Notes under the pieces: model-generated
What the model saw: the letters and a program-made list of their open reading frames with translations, nothing else
The model's database searches: none
What the model was told of the DNA's origin: nothing
Made by a program: the position numbers and the translations under genes
Assembly (NCBI GenBank): GCA_963831235.1
Contig: CAWHPS010000030.1
Coordinates: 1-59,015, forward strand
Source of the DNA: CAWHPS01 sp963831235
GTDB lineage: Bacteria > Fibrobacterota > OXYB2-FULL-49-7 > JAEUSG01
Length of the DNA stretch: 59,015 bases
Direction of reading: 5' to 3'
Shown here: positions 16,433 to 25,452 of the stretch, in pieces
How positions within the stretch are numbered: the first letter of the stretch is position 1
Layout of the letters: every line of letters starts with the position of its first letter

Positions 16433-17824
16433 ATGGCAAACACCAAAGCTGAAATGAAAAGTTTAATGGGCCTTTGCAAGAGGCGCGGCTTTATCTTTCC
16501 GGGATCGGAAATTTATGGAGGGCTTGCAAATACCTGGGACTACGGACCCTATGGAGTTGAGCTTAAGAACAATATAAAAAAGGAATGGTGGCGCGCTTTT
16601 ATCACATCACGAGATGATATTGTAGGTCTCGATTCAGCAATACTGCTTAATCCAAAAACATGGGAGGCATCCGGCCATCTTAAGTCATTTGCTGATCCTT
16701 TAATGGACTGCAAAGACTGCAAGGAAAGGGTAAGGGGCGACCAACTGCTTGACTCCAAACTCGGCGATGGTGCGTCGCGCGGGCTTGATTTTAAGGCAAT
16801 ATACGATAAGATAAACGAAAACGACATCAAATGCCCGCGCTGCGGCAAACGCAACTTTACCGAACCACGTGCATTTAACCTGATGTTCAAGACCTTTCAG
16901 GGTGTTATCGAAGACGCTGCGGCTACTGTTTACCTTAGGCCAGAGACTGCCCAGGGTATTTTCCTTGAATTCAAGAACGTTGTTAATACCTGTCGTGTCA
17001 AAATCCCGTTCGGCATTGGCCAGATAGGCAAGTCTTTTCGCAATGAAATTACACCTGGAAACTTTATTTTCAGAACACGGGAATTTGAGCAAATGGAAAT
17101 GGAGTTTTTCTGCAAGCCTGGGACGGAGCTTGAATGGTACGATTACTGGAAAAACTATTGCCGCGAATGGCTACTCTCTCTTGGCTTAAAGCCTGAAAAC
17201 ATGCGCATGCGCGATCATGCGAAAGAGGAACTTTCCCATTACAGCAATGCAACATGCGACATCGAATATGAGTATCCATTCGGCTGGGGCGAACTTTGGG
17301 GCATTGCAAGCCGCACGGACTTTGATCTTAAAGCACACGAGGCTCATTCCGGTGAGGATCTCAAGTATTTTGACCAGCAGGCGAATACACGATTCATTCC
17401 TTATGTTGTGGAGCCCGCACTTGGAGTTGACAGGGTGCTTCTCACGTTCCTTGTTGATGCTTATGACGAAGACGAAATAGGCGGGGAAAAACGCACGGTA
17501 CTGCATTTTCACCCTCGCCTGGCTCCGGTAAAGGCAGCTATACTGCCGTTAATCAAGAAAGAGCCTTTGATGGCCCTTGCTGAGAAGATTTACAAGGGGC
17601 TCAAGAAGAACGGTCAGGTGATGGTTGAAATGGACGAGTCCAGCTCCATTGGAAGGCGCTATCGCCGCCAGGACGAACTTGGAACGCCATTTTGTTTTAC
17701 GATTGACTTTGACAGCGTTGAAAAAGACAACAAGGTCACGCTGCGCGATCGGGATACAACAAAGCAGGAAAGGGTGGAGGTTGATAGGGTCGAGGATATA
17801 CTAAAGGAAAAGCTCGCTTCTTAA
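16433..17824 (+). CDS. glyQS: Glycyl-tRNA synthetase, dimeric type
   Basis: At 463 residues this is the alpha2 (eukaryote/archaea-like) GlyRS found in many bacteria, which charges tRNA-Gly with glycine. Visible features are the N-terminal class II start (LCKRRGFIFPGSEIYGGLAN), two Cys pairs (DCKDCKE and KCPRCGKRN), motif 2 (FRNEITPGNFIFRTREFEQM) and motif 3 (GVDRVLLTFL). The anticodon-binding domain makes up the last 120 residues (LAPVKAAILPL, then ELGTPFCFTIDFDS). ddl starts 13 bases after it. The frame is intact. Confidence 0.95.
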   Translation: MANTKAEMKSLMGLCKRRGFIFPGSEIYGGLANTWDYGPYGVELKNNIKKEWWRAFITSRDDIVGLDSAILLNPKTWEASGHLKSFADPLMDCKDCKERVRGDQLLDSKLGDGASRGLDFKAIYDKINENDIKCPRCGKRNFTEPRAFNLMFKTFQGVIEDAAATVYLRPETAQGIFLEFKNVVNTCRVKIPFGIGQIGKSFRNEITPGNFIFRTREFEQMEMEFFCKPGTELEWYDYWKNYCREWLLSLGLKPENMRMRDHAKEELSHYSNATCDIEYEYPFGWGELWGIASRTDFDLKAHEAHSGEDLKYFDQQANTRFIPYVVEPALGVDRVLLTFLVDAYDEDEIGGEKRTVLHFHPRLAPVKAAILPLIKKEPLMALAEKIYKGLKKNGQVMVEMDESSSIGRRYRRQDELGTPFCFTIDFDSVEKDNKVTLRDRDTTKQERVEVDRVEDILKEKLAS

Positions 17825-17837
17825 AACATAAAAAATC

Positions 17838-18881
17838 ATGGATCAAATAAAAGTAGCAGTAATAATGGGCGGTAAATCAGGCGAACATGAAGTCTCGCTT
17901 AAGTCCGGGGCCGGTGTTATAAATAATCTTAATCCAACAGAGTATATTTCCTGTCCTGTTATCATTTCAAAAGATGGTAAATGGATAGCTGATAGCGGTT
18001 ATGGCGGATTCAGTCTTGAATTGCCATTCAATGCAGAGGCTTTTCTTACTATTAATACGAATGGTTCTGATACAATCCCGGCTTTTATGCTTAATCCTGA
18101 GACAAAGCCAGATATTGTCTTTCCAATCATCCATGGCAAATTCGGGGAGGATGGAACGCTCCAGGGTATGCTCGAAATGCACGGCCTTAAATATACAGGC
18201 TCCGGAGTATTGGGTAGTTCACTTGCCATGCATAAGAGAATGGCAAAGGAGATGTATCAGTTCCACAAACTTAACACACCGGAATATTCATATTATTCAA
18301 AACGTAAATGGGAGAGCGGCGGTGCAGCAATAATCGCCCATATTGTCGAAAAACTCAAGCTGCCTCTGTTCATCAAGAACCCGGAAGGTGGCTCCAGCAT
18401 CGGCATGGGCATGGCCAAGACAAAGGAAGAGGTCAAATCAATTGCGGATAATCTTTTTGAAGATTCGAATGAACTCATTTTTGAGACAGCGATTAAAGGC
18501 ACCGAGGTTTCTTGCGGTGTGCTTGAAAATACAAAGGGTGATTGCGAACCGCTTTTGCCAACTGAAATAGTTCCTGTATCATCTGCTTTCTTTGATTTTA
18601 AGGCCAAATACGAAGCTAATGCCAGCCGTGAAATCACACCCGCAAGGCTTTTTCCGCCTGTCACCGAAGCTGTGCAGAAGGCTGCTGTCAAGGCACACAA
18701 TGCGCTGCACTGCAAAGGGTTTTCCCGTACGGACATGATCATAAGCAATAATACGCCGTATATTCTTGAAACAAACACCCTTCCAGGTTTTACGGAAACA
18801 TCTCTTTTGCCCCAAGGCGCAAAGGCTTGCGGCATTTCATATCCCGAGTTGCTTGATAGAATCATCCAGTGTGCAATGTAA
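17838..18881 (+). CDS. ddl: D-alanine--D-alanine ligase
   Basis: This 347-residue ATP-grasp enzyme makes the D-Ala-D-Ala dipeptide for peptidoglycan. It shows GGKSGEHEVSL near the N-terminus, HGKFGEDGTLQG, the ATP-binding loop KNPEGGSSIGM, and the C-terminal ETNTLPGFTETSLLPQGA with its metal-binding Glu and Asn. Length and order are normal. It follows glyQS closely, and tsaB starts 16 bases later. Confidence 0.95.
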   Translation: MDQIKVAVIMGGKSGEHEVSLKSGAGVINNLNPTEYISCPVIISKDGKWIADSGYGGFSLELPFNAEAFLTINTNGSDTIPAFMLNPETKPDIVFPIIHGKFGEDGTLQGMLEMHGLKYTGSGVLGSSLAMHKRMAKEMYQFHKLNTPEYSYYSKRKWESGGAAIIAHIVEKLKLPLFIKNPEGGSSIGMGMAKTKEEVKSIADNLFEDSNELIFETAIKGTEVSCGVLENTKGDCEPLLPTEIVPVSSAFFDFKAKYEANASREITPARLFPPVTEAVQKAAVKAHNALHCKGFSRTDMIISNNTPYILETNTLPGFTETSLLPQGAKACGISYPELLDRIIQCAM

Positions 18882-18897
18882 GGTCTCAAATACAATC

Positions 18898-19587
18898 ATG
18901 ATAAAAGACGCACCATTTCTAGTGCTCAATACGGCTGTGCTCCCGAATTTCGCCTGTATTGCTAAAAATGGCAAACCAATTGCAATCCGATTTGCCAGCC
19001 TTGAAAAAAGCTTCTCTATAGAAGGAATGAATATGCTTTCATCTGTTCTGGATGAAGCTGATGTGACGCTTGATTTCATAGCGGGTTTTATTTTCATGGT
19101 CGGTCCGGGCTCATTTACAGGTATCCGCACAGGACTTTCAATGCTAAAGGGAATGGCATTTGGAAGATCTACAAGTGGTGTGGAACTCTCGTCACTTCGT
19201 GTTTTGTCAGCGCCTTTTTTCGGGTTGAATAAAAAAGTATGTCCAATACTTGATGCCAGAATGAATCAGATATATACAGCGCTATTTGACAGTAGCGGTA
19301 GAATGTTGCAGCCGGATCATGCTGCTTTTCCAGGGGAATTCAGTGAGTGTCTTGATGGCGACATCATTTTAGTTGGCAATGATGCGCCGAACTTTGAAAA
19401 ATCCATGATAACTGGAAAAGTAACATCATTCGAATATAAAAGCCCCACCTCGGAACAGATTATAGAACACAGCATAATAGAAGGAACAGCTATGTTTGAG
19501 AAAGGGGGATTTATTCCTGTTTCAGAGATGAAACCGCTTTATTTGCGGAAATCCTACGCTGAAATTAAATCAAGCATTACGGCTTGA
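18898..19587 (+). CDS. tsaB: tRNA threonylcarbamoyladenosine biosynthesis protein TsaB
   Basis: ATG 18898 gives a 229-residue product. It has the ASKHA-type fold of TsaB, with the signature VGPGSFTGIRTGLSMLKGMA and a typical LDARMNQIYTALFD segment. TsaB is the scaffold partner of TsaD and TsaE in making t6A on ANN-decoding tRNAs. It is last in the glyQS-ddl-tsaB run, and its 3' end overlaps the convergent lipoprotein gene by 11 bases. Confidence 0.9.
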   Translation: MIKDAPFLVLNTAVLPNFACIAKNGKPIAIRFASLEKSFSIEGMNMLSSVLDEADVTLDFIAGFIFMVGPGSFTGIRTGLSMLKGMAFGRSTSGVELSSLRVLSAPFFGLNKKVCPILDARMNQIYTALFDSSGRMLQPDHAAFPGEFSECLDGDIILVGNDAPNFEKSMITGKVTSFEYKSPTSEQIIEHSIIEGTAMFEKGGFIPVSEMKPLYLRKSYAEIKSSITA

Positions 19588-20989
19588 TGAACCTCTGCCA
19601 GTGAGTACCCTTTTTAGCAACCAACCTGAAACCTATTGAGCCTCTGCTTGTTGAATCAGGAAGGGCTGAATAATCCACGCTGATTCTAAGGAAACTGTCG
19701 GCCTCGCTGTTTTTAAAACTGCCGCCTTTGACGATTATCAAGGGTATCTGGTCTGTCTTGGGAATTCCCTCTACAATGTACTCACCGAAATTATTCCACC
19801 AATCACTTGTCCATTCAGCAAGGTTCCCTGTAATGTCGTATATTCCCCACGGATTAGGTTTTATCGATCCAACAACTGCTTTTTCTGGTTTGCCATAAAC
19901 AGCTCCAAGAGAGGATAATTTTCCATTATAAGTACTGTAGTCGATTATTTGACCGCATCGGGCTATGCATTCCCATTCAGAGGCTGTGGGCAGCCTGAAC
20001 CCTGCCTTGCTTGTTTTTGTTTCCCATGTCCTTGAAGTGTAAACATGGGGATAGTCTTTTATCGCATCCGGTGAAGGATAAGCATACGCCCAGGTAAAAG
20101 AGACTTTTAGCAATGATTCAGGAGGTGTTGAAAAAAAGTAAACAAGGTGGCCTGATGTTGATGTCGAATCGAGTTTTAAGGTTACGGTGTTAATTGCTGG
20201 ATCACTGAAACCTGGTGCCAAAGGTGAATTGTAGATTGTATTGTTTCTCATTCTGAATGAATGTTTGAAGGCCTTTATTTCGCTCCCGATTTTTGCAGAT
20301 GAATCAAGAACAAACAAAACCTTATCTATTCCAAGCTTGTGGGGACTTAATTTAATTGAGGAAAGAACTCCAGCATTATTGATGGAAATGGAGTCCGGAT
20401 TAAGGGATACGACATTATTGAAGATCGCTGATTTTCGTGCTGGTATTGTATCTTGTGAGCTTATTGTTAAGCTGCATACCTGGTTATTGAAAATCATAAC
20501 AGAATCAAATGAGCCTTGGTATGCAAATGTGTCTGAATAGTTTTTAAGAGAATCAGATGTCAAACAGATGAAGCCTGATGTGCGGACACGGGGAGGAGTA
20601 AATGTTCTGATGGAATCCTTTATTTCGTAAACAGTATCTAGTGAAAGTCCGGAATCAGAGTTTACGCGATGTGTGATCTTGTTGGCAAAAAGTGCAGCAT
20701 TGAACCAATTGACAGAGACAGGGTAGTCGTCTATTGGTGCAATGGAATCCATAATTTTAGCATACTGCTTTTGTGTGATTTCAGTTGTGCTAACCCAAAG
20801 GCTTTCTCCACTGGCAATGGGGAGTAGTTTAAATGTAAACTTAACGGAATCTATTGTAATTATACTGGTTGAAAATGTTGCGGGTGGGATTGTATCATCT
20901 ATTGCGGGTGAGTTCGTGGCTTTATTGGAACAGTTCGGCAGAAGTAAAAGCAGGCCCAATAAAGAAATTAAAATGATTTTTGTTTTCAT
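19577..20989 (-). CDS. FGE-sulfatase-fold lipoprotein with long insertion
   Basis: ATG 20989 has AAGGAAAG upstream and begins a lipoprotein signal (LLGLLLLLPNC). The 470-residue protein has FGE/SUMF1 signatures: YPVSVNWFNAALFANK, then AGFRLPTASEWECIARCG, NPWGIYDITGNLAEWTSDWW, IIVKGGSF and IGFRLVAK. About 200 residues of Ser/Thr/Asp-rich beta-type sequence are inserted between the first and second signatures. The catalytic Cys pair of FGE is absent after GGSF. It is a paralogue of 5918-7012. A surface binding or assembly role is more likely than cysteine oxidation. Confidence 0.85.
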   Translation of the reverse strand: MKTKIILISLLGLLLLLPNCSNKATNSPAIDDTIPPATFSTSIITIDSVKFTFKLLPIASGESLWVSTTEITQKQYAKIMDSIAPIDDYPVSVNWFNAALFANKITHRVNSDSGLSLDTVYEIKDSIRTFTPPRVRTSGFICLTSDSLKNYSDTFAYQGSFDSVMIFNNQVCSLTISSQDTIPARKSAIFNNVVSLNPDSISINNAGVLSSIKLSPHKLGIDKVLFVLDSSAKIGSEIKAFKHSFRMRNNTIYNSPLAPGFSDPAINTVTLKLDSTSTSGHLVYFFSTPPESLLKVSFTWAYAYPSPDAIKDYPHVYTSRTWETKTSKAGFRLPTASEWECIARCGQIIDYSTYNGKLSSLGAVYGKPEKAVVGSIKPNPWGIYDITGNLAEWTSDWWNNFGEYIVEGIPKTDQIPLIIVKGGSFKNSEADSFLRISVDYSALPDSTSRGSIGFRLVAKKGTHWQRFIKP

Positions 20990-21275
20990 GCTTTCCTTAT
21001 AAGATTTATGGTTTTGTTTCATAAAGCAAGACTTTCGATTTGATAAAATAGAATATAGGAGGAAAATCGGGCAAGTAAAGAATTGCGATTCAGACAGTGG
21101 GGAGAGGTTTTTGCCTTGTGCGGATAATATAGGTTGCATTAACTGGCAAAAAATTGGTTAGCTGAGGTTCCACAATAAGCGAGTCATGAACAAATTGGCC
21201 AGTCAGGATATGTCAATACATCTGAAGCTACAAACGATCTTACCAGCCAGGAATAAAATCCCACTGCAACAAAGT
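20990..21275. other. Intergenic region between lipoprotein and IS
   Basis: About 285 bases hold the lipoprotein ribosome site at the left end. No coding frame, repeat or hairpin here convinces me. Given the IS to the right, part may be debris of an interrupted region. Confidence 0.3.
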
Positions 21276-21334
21276 GCGGATTCTCTGGAACGAATTATTG
21301 AATAGACGTGCGGTGTTTCTCATTTGCCGCTGAA

Positions 21335-23017
21335 TCATGTCGGGCGTGGACTACCCATCAGTTCAGGTAGTTCACGGCGCAGACGACGACACTTTTCGCC
21401 GATTTTCTTTCGCGCTTCTTCCTTTATCCCGATGGTCAGCAGTTGCATCAACTCCAGAGGAGCAAACAGTCCAAAATAATTTTCTTTGAAGATAATGAAG
21501 TGATTAGCCGCTGGCAACAGTTCCCGTCTTATGCTTAAAGGTGTTTTTGCGTTGAACTCCTCCCGTCCTATACGGAAAAGATACAGTTGAAGCAGGTTGT
21601 AGGCCAGGAATGTAAAGACGATTTGATTGACAACAAGTGACAGATTGCGGGAAGTAAAACTTGCCAAATCGCTGAAGCACTTTAGCTGCCGGTATCTTTC
21701 TTCAATTGATGTACGCAAATGATATCTTCGCCCAGCCACGGGAGGATCGTTTATCTGCTTTGTACTGATCAGTAACCATGTATTTTCGTGTCCATCAGCA
21801 TAATGCTCCTTATTGGCGATGACAGTCAATGGCACGGTGCAGGTGGACCAACTGGTAAAGTTGCCGATAGCCGCAGCCTCTTTCTTTACAATGACGGTAT
21901 CGGGCGGTGGAGCCGGTTGTTCTGCTTTATTCTTTTCCAAGGTTTCCTGTCTTTTTTGTTCCCTCTTTCTTATAACCATGGGCTTCAACCGTATCGGACG
22001 TGGCGTCTCTTTTTCTTCCTTTGGTTCCTCGCAAACAACCCACTTGACATCGGGTCGTTCGAATAACGGCATTGCGTCGGTATATACGTCCATATTTTTG
22101 CGTACCGGAATGAGTGTGTCGATAGCATACTCCTTCTTGTTTCGTGAGATTTCCTCCCCATCAAGGAAGCCACGATCAAGAATCAATTCTTTCACAACGC
22201 CTTTTCCTACGGCTTTGATAAATTCCCTTAAAAGTTCGTAGAATAATGGGCATTCATGCTCTTCACCAGAGACCACCCTGACGCCCACGAGAAGAAAATA
22301 TTCCATCTTTGCATTAGTATGCATCAGTGTGACCATTTTATAGCACCGTTTCCACTGACAACGCGCCTTGCGCTCGTCAGACATTTTATGGAAGTCTTCC
22401 TGTTTGACAGGGTGGTTGTTTTCATCAAAAAGCAAAAGTTTGGAACCTTCATAATTGGGATTGTCCGGGACAAACAGGTAGGAGGCGTCTCCGATGAAAA
22501 TACCTTCCTTGTCAAAGGCACGCTGTGAGCGTAAAATACGAGCAATATCGTTGTTAAACCACTGTGTCAATGCTTCCGCACTGGTACCTTTGGCAAGCTT
22601 GCGAAGAAAATCCTGATCACAGGGTGTCTCGCGATCATATTCATTCTTATTATTGAACCCCTCGCAGGCCAGTGTGATATCTTTGGTGTCCGGATGGACT
22701 ACAGGCTGGGCATTCTTTGGAAAAAAGGCATTGAGCATGCCCCCTGTCCGCACCACCATGGGGTAGCCATGAAAACTGTGTACGCCATGTAACCGCATCG
22801 TCAACTCGCTGGCAATATAGAGCCACAGGGGAACCTCTTCCTTCTTTCGGGGCGTTGGATAAGTCTGCGCGGCCTGCTCAAGAATCTTTTTGGCTCCAAT
22901 GTGCTTGAAAAAATCGGTCTCGAAAGCCTCGTTGGCCGCCTCAATATAATCAAACTCTCCCTCTTTCAATGCTTGCAAGACCATGGTTTTGTTTTCTTCG
23001 AATACAACCAAATCCAT
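21335..23017 (-). CDS. DDE transposase, IS1634/IS4 type
   Basis: ATG at 23017 follows AAGGAAGGGG, one base after the accessory gene's stop. The 560-residue product has the long IS1634-like layout: a divergent N-terminal domain, a first acidic segment (FIGDASYLFV), the second Asp in VVKELILDRGFLDGEEIS, a Lys/Glu-rich insertion, and the Glu of the third box in SIEERYRQLKCFSDLASFTS. The C-terminus is Leu/Phe-rich (QIVFTFLAYNLLQLYLF). The frame is intact, so the element may be recent or active. Confidence 0.8.
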   Translation of the reverse strand: MDLVVFEENKTMVLQALKEGEFDYIEAANEAFETDFFKHIGAKKILEQAAQTYPTPRKKEEVPLWLYIASELTMRLHGVHSFHGYPMVVRTGGMLNAFFPKNAQPVVHPDTKDITLACEGFNNKNEYDRETPCDQDFLRKLAKGTSAEALTQWFNNDIARILRSQRAFDKEGIFIGDASYLFVPDNPNYEGSKLLLFDENNHPVKQEDFHKMSDERKARCQWKRCYKMVTLMHTNAKMEYFLLVGVRVVSGEEHECPLFYELLREFIKAVGKGVVKELILDRGFLDGEEISRNKKEYAIDTLIPVRKNMDVYTDAMPLFERPDVKWVVCEEPKEEKETPRPIRLKPMVIRKREQKRQETLEKNKAEQPAPPPDTVIVKKEAAAIGNFTSWSTCTVPLTVIANKEHYADGHENTWLLISTKQINDPPVAGRRYHLRTSIEERYRQLKCFSDLASFTSRNLSLVVNQIVFTFLAYNLLQLYLFRIGREEFNAKTPLSIRRELLPAANHFIIFKENYFGLFAPLELMQLLTIGIKEEARKKIGEKCRRLRRELPELMGSPRPT

Positions 23018-23018
23018 A

Positions 23019-23453
23019 TCAGCCCCTTCCTTTCCGCTTTTTGCGGTTTGTACCAGCGGTTCTTTTCTTCTTATTAACAATGGATGTCGTGGTTTGAAGC
23101 ATTTCCTGTAAGCGATCAATGTGTTGCAACGATTGCCGGGCTAGTTTAACCAAAGTAGCCCGGTTTTTACTAAAACGGCGGTAGCTGCGGGCTTGCTGGG
23201 CTACTGTCTTTAAACAAATGGCGGAGAGATAAACCATCCTGGTTTTGCCGCTTTGCTTTGTGGACAAGTAGGTAGCGGAATGTCCTTCACCGGTGGCGCA
23301 CCGGCAGTTAGGTTTGCCACACTTGCGCCGGATGGTAACCAAGGAGCCGCTGCGCAGAGGTCCTTGCTCTTGCAAAATGTCTTGCACATAAGCCAAACGG
23401 GATTCCTCGAATTCTCGAATTAATTGCTTGAGGCGGCTTGCATCTGGTTTCAT
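23019..23453 (-). CDS. DUF6788-like small protein, transposase partner
   Basis: The start is uncertain. ATG 23453 (MKPDASRLKQLIREFEES) fits the usual short lead before the conserved core, though the frame is open to 23516. The core is SGSLVTIRRKCGKPNCRC with GHSATYLSTK and GKTRMVYL, a Cys-containing domain often found next to transposases and on plasmids. It is immediately upstream of the transposase with one base between, so the two are translationally coupled. A DNA-binding accessory role is inferred. Confidence 0.65.
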   Translation of the reverse strand: MKPDASRLKQLIREFEESRLAYVQDILQEQGPLRSGSLVTIRRKCGKPNCRCATGEGHSATYLSTKQSGKTRMVYLSAICLKTVAQQARSYRRFSKNRATLVKLARQSLQHIDRLQEMLQTTTSIVNKKKRTAGTNRKKRKGRG

Positions 23454-23545
23454 CTGGTATGCTAATATACTATTATACATACCAGACAAGCAAGAAAATA
23501 TCGCATAAAATGACATCCCTTAAAAATAATCCGCTTTTTGATTAA

Positions 23546-23665
23546 TGGTCAGATGGAAAACTACGTTGGACAGGGACTGATTACAGAGATAAACGGGTGT
23601 TTGGGAGTATTGTTACCCCGGTATGGCGTTTTTTACTGTCTGAATCGCAGAGTAAAGAAGATTAA
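23546..23665 (+). pseudogene. Possible C-terminal gene fragment at IS boundary
   Basis: A 39-codon frame without start runs from just outside the IS to TAA 23665. It encodes a protein-like sequence (WSDGKLRWTGTDYRDKRVFG then SIVTPVWRFLLSES). A hairpin follows 24 bases after its stop, as would be expected at a gene's end. I do not recognise the family. It may be the tail of a gene cut by the IS; no matching 5' part was seen on the other side. Confidence 0.3.
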
Positions 23666-23689
23666 AAGGGCAAGACAATGTTTGCAATC

Positions 23690-23727
23690 TTTTTGTAGAG
23701 GTGTAGCCTGCTACGCCTCTACAAAAA
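23690..23727. terminator. Symmetric hairpin with T/A flanks
   Basis: TTTTTGTAGAGGTGTAG at 23690 pairs with CTACGCCTCTACAAAAA ending at 23727, one mismatch in 17, with a 4-base loop. The A-rich and T-rich ends make it a plausible bidirectional terminator following the fragment at 23546-23665. Confidence 0.5.
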
Positions 23728-23761
23728 TATACCTCCAAAATACAAAAAAGAGATTGATTAG

Positions 23762-23783
23762 GCGGCGGCCTCAGTGCCGCCGC
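23762..23783. repeat. GC-rich hairpin with CTCAGT loop
   Basis: An 8-bp stem GCGGCGGC/GCCGCCGC encloses the loop CTCAGT. The same loop sits in the right terminal hairpin of the repeat element at 50529-50554, where the stem is CCCGCCGC/GCGGCGGG. It looks like a solo relative of that element's outer hairpin. Six A residues follow it. Confidence 0.5.
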
Positions 23784-23881
23784 AAAAAATCTATAGAAAC
23801 CTGGCGAACCCCCAGATTAAAATCATTTGTCGTGGGGCTCGGTGAAAATAGAAGTTAATACTATGATTCAACGACCCCTTA

Positions 23882-24042
23882 GAGCCTGTTTGAAAAGCCT
23901 TCCTGGCTTCAACCGGCTGCGAAAAGGACTGGCGGCGTTGCGCTCATTCGCCGTATCACAGAAGGATACGCCTCATTCGCGCGCCTTGCCATTCCTTTTC
24001 TCGCTCGTTCTCGGGCCTACGGAATACTTTTCAAACAGGCTC
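23882..24042. mobile_element. MITE-like element, 161 bp
   Basis: GAGCCTGTTTGAAAAG at the left end is repeated perfectly in inverted orientation as CTTTTCAAACAGGCTC at the right end, and TTA flanks both sides as a 3-bp target duplication. The inside is G+C rich and noncoding. Size, ends and TTA duplication fit a non-autonomous element mobilised by an IS5-type transposase. No such transposase is in the window. Confidence 0.7.
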
Positions 24043-24121
24043 TTAGACATTTGACCTAAATCATCATTGACAAAACCTGCCTGATTATTATATTTACCTT
24101 TACATAACTGTGAATATCACA

Positions 24122-25450
24122 ATGAATGACAACAAGTTACCAATCGTTGCAATAGTCGGCCGGCCAAATGTCGGCAAATCCACCCTTTTTAATAGGTTAC
24201 TATCAAAAAAGCTTGCTGTTGCCCATGAAACAAGCGGAGTTACTCGGGACCGTAATTATCATCCCCTTGATTGGAACGGTAAGAGTTTCGTTCTTGTTGA
24301 TACAGGCGGACTTACTGTACTGGCAACAGATGAGAAATTGAGCCGATCCATTAGAAGGCAGGTTGACGAAGCTGTGATAGAATCTGATCTTATTCTTTTT
24401 ATGGTTGACAGCCACGTAGGAATCACAACCGAAGACATTGCCATTGCCCGCGACTTGAAACGTAATTCTCAAAAGGTAATTCTTGTTGCAAACAAAGCCG
24501 ATACTTCAGTTTTTGAAAATAACTTATACGAATTCATGCCCCTTGGATTTGGTGAACCTGTCCCGATTTCAGCAATACACGGAAGGCGGAGCGGGGACTT
24601 GCTTGACATCATTACAAACAAACTTGGAGATACCGGGGCCCACAGCAAGGTTGATGAAAGCATTAAACTTGCGGTCATTGGCCGTCCTAATGTCGGCAAA
24701 TCAACGTTGATAAATAAGATCCTCGGCTCTGAGCGAATGATAACGGATGATTCTCCGGGTACCACACGCGACTCCATTGACTCAAACATTGAATGGAATA
24801 GTCATAAGTTTACGATAATTGATACTGCAGGGCTTCGCAAGCGCTCTCATGTGAGCGAACCAATTGAATACATGTCAACCCTTCATACAAGGCAGAGCAT
24901 TGAACGGTGCGATGTTGCCCTGGTATTGGTTGAGGCGGCCCCACAGATTGACGAACAGGATGTCAAGATAATCCAGGAGGTAAGGGACAATGGCAAGGGG
25001 CTTTTCATTGGAATGAACAAATGGGATTTGAAAGAAAAGGAATCAAAGACCTTTGACACTCTGGTAAAGCGTCTTAAAGATCGTTTCGCATGCACGAATA
25101 ACCTTCCGGTTTTATCGTTATCCGCCAAAACCGGACAGCGTGTTGATAAAGTTCTCGAGACTGCGCACAAAATCTATAAAAATTTTGACAAACCTTATGC
25201 ACCTCAGGATTTCAAGGAGTTCCTGCTTGGATTAACCGCGAATCATCACCATCCGGCTGTAAACGGCAAGCGTATTGTTTTTTACAGTATGACATTGACT
25301 TCAAGAAGGCCGCTTGTTTTTGAAATAAGGGCGAACCATCCCCTGGATATCAGGGATTCTTATGTCAGGTATATCGAAAACCAGTTTTATGAGCGCTTTG
25401 ACATTCAGGGAATTCCCATGCACTTTAAGTTCCTTAAGAAAACAAGGTAA
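24122..25450 (+). CDS. der: Ribosome biogenesis GTPase Der
   Basis: ATG 24122 is preferred over the in-frame GTG 24110. The 442-residue product has two tandem GTPase domains, each with a GRPNVGKSTL P-loop (AIVGRPNVGKSTLFNRLL and AVIGRPNVGKSTLINKIL), DTGGL and DTAGL G3 motifs, NKAD and NKWD G4 motifs, and a C-terminal KH-like domain. Der is required for 50S assembly. It heads the run der-plsY-gpsA-merR, with plsY two bases downstream. Confidence 0.95.
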   Translation: MNDNKLPIVAIVGRPNVGKSTLFNRLLSKKLAVAHETSGVTRDRNYHPLDWNGKSFVLVDTGGLTVLATDEKLSRSIRRQVDEAVIESDLILFMVDSHVGITTEDIAIARDLKRNSQKVILVANKADTSVFENNLYEFMPLGFGEPVPISAIHGRRSGDLLDIITNKLGDTGAHSKVDESIKLAVIGRPNVGKSTLINKILGSERMITDDSPGTTRDSIDSNIEWNSHKFTIIDTAGLRKRSHVSEPIEYMSTLHTRQSIERCDVALVLVEAAPQIDEQDVKIIQEVRDNGKGLFIGMNKWDLKEKESKTFDTLVKRLKDRFACTNNLPVLSLSAKTGQRVDKVLETAHKIYKNFDKPYAPQDFKEFLLGLTANHHHPAVNGKRIVFYSMTLTSRRPLVFEIRANHPLDIRDSYVRYIENQFYERFDIQGIPMHFKFLKKTR

Positions 25451-25452
25451 AC

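Larger units (their letters stand above)
21276..23534 (-). mobile_element. IS1634/IS4-like insertion sequence with accessory ORF
   Basis: A transposase and an upstream small gene on the same strand define this element. Ends are not proven. GCGGATT at 21276 occurs in inverted orientation as AATCCGC at 23528-23534, both preceded by A-rich sequence on the inner reading, which is compatible with terminal repeats but short. A remnant reading frame begins directly to the right (23546), which fits an insertion boundary there. No target duplication was recognised. Confidence 0.5.
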
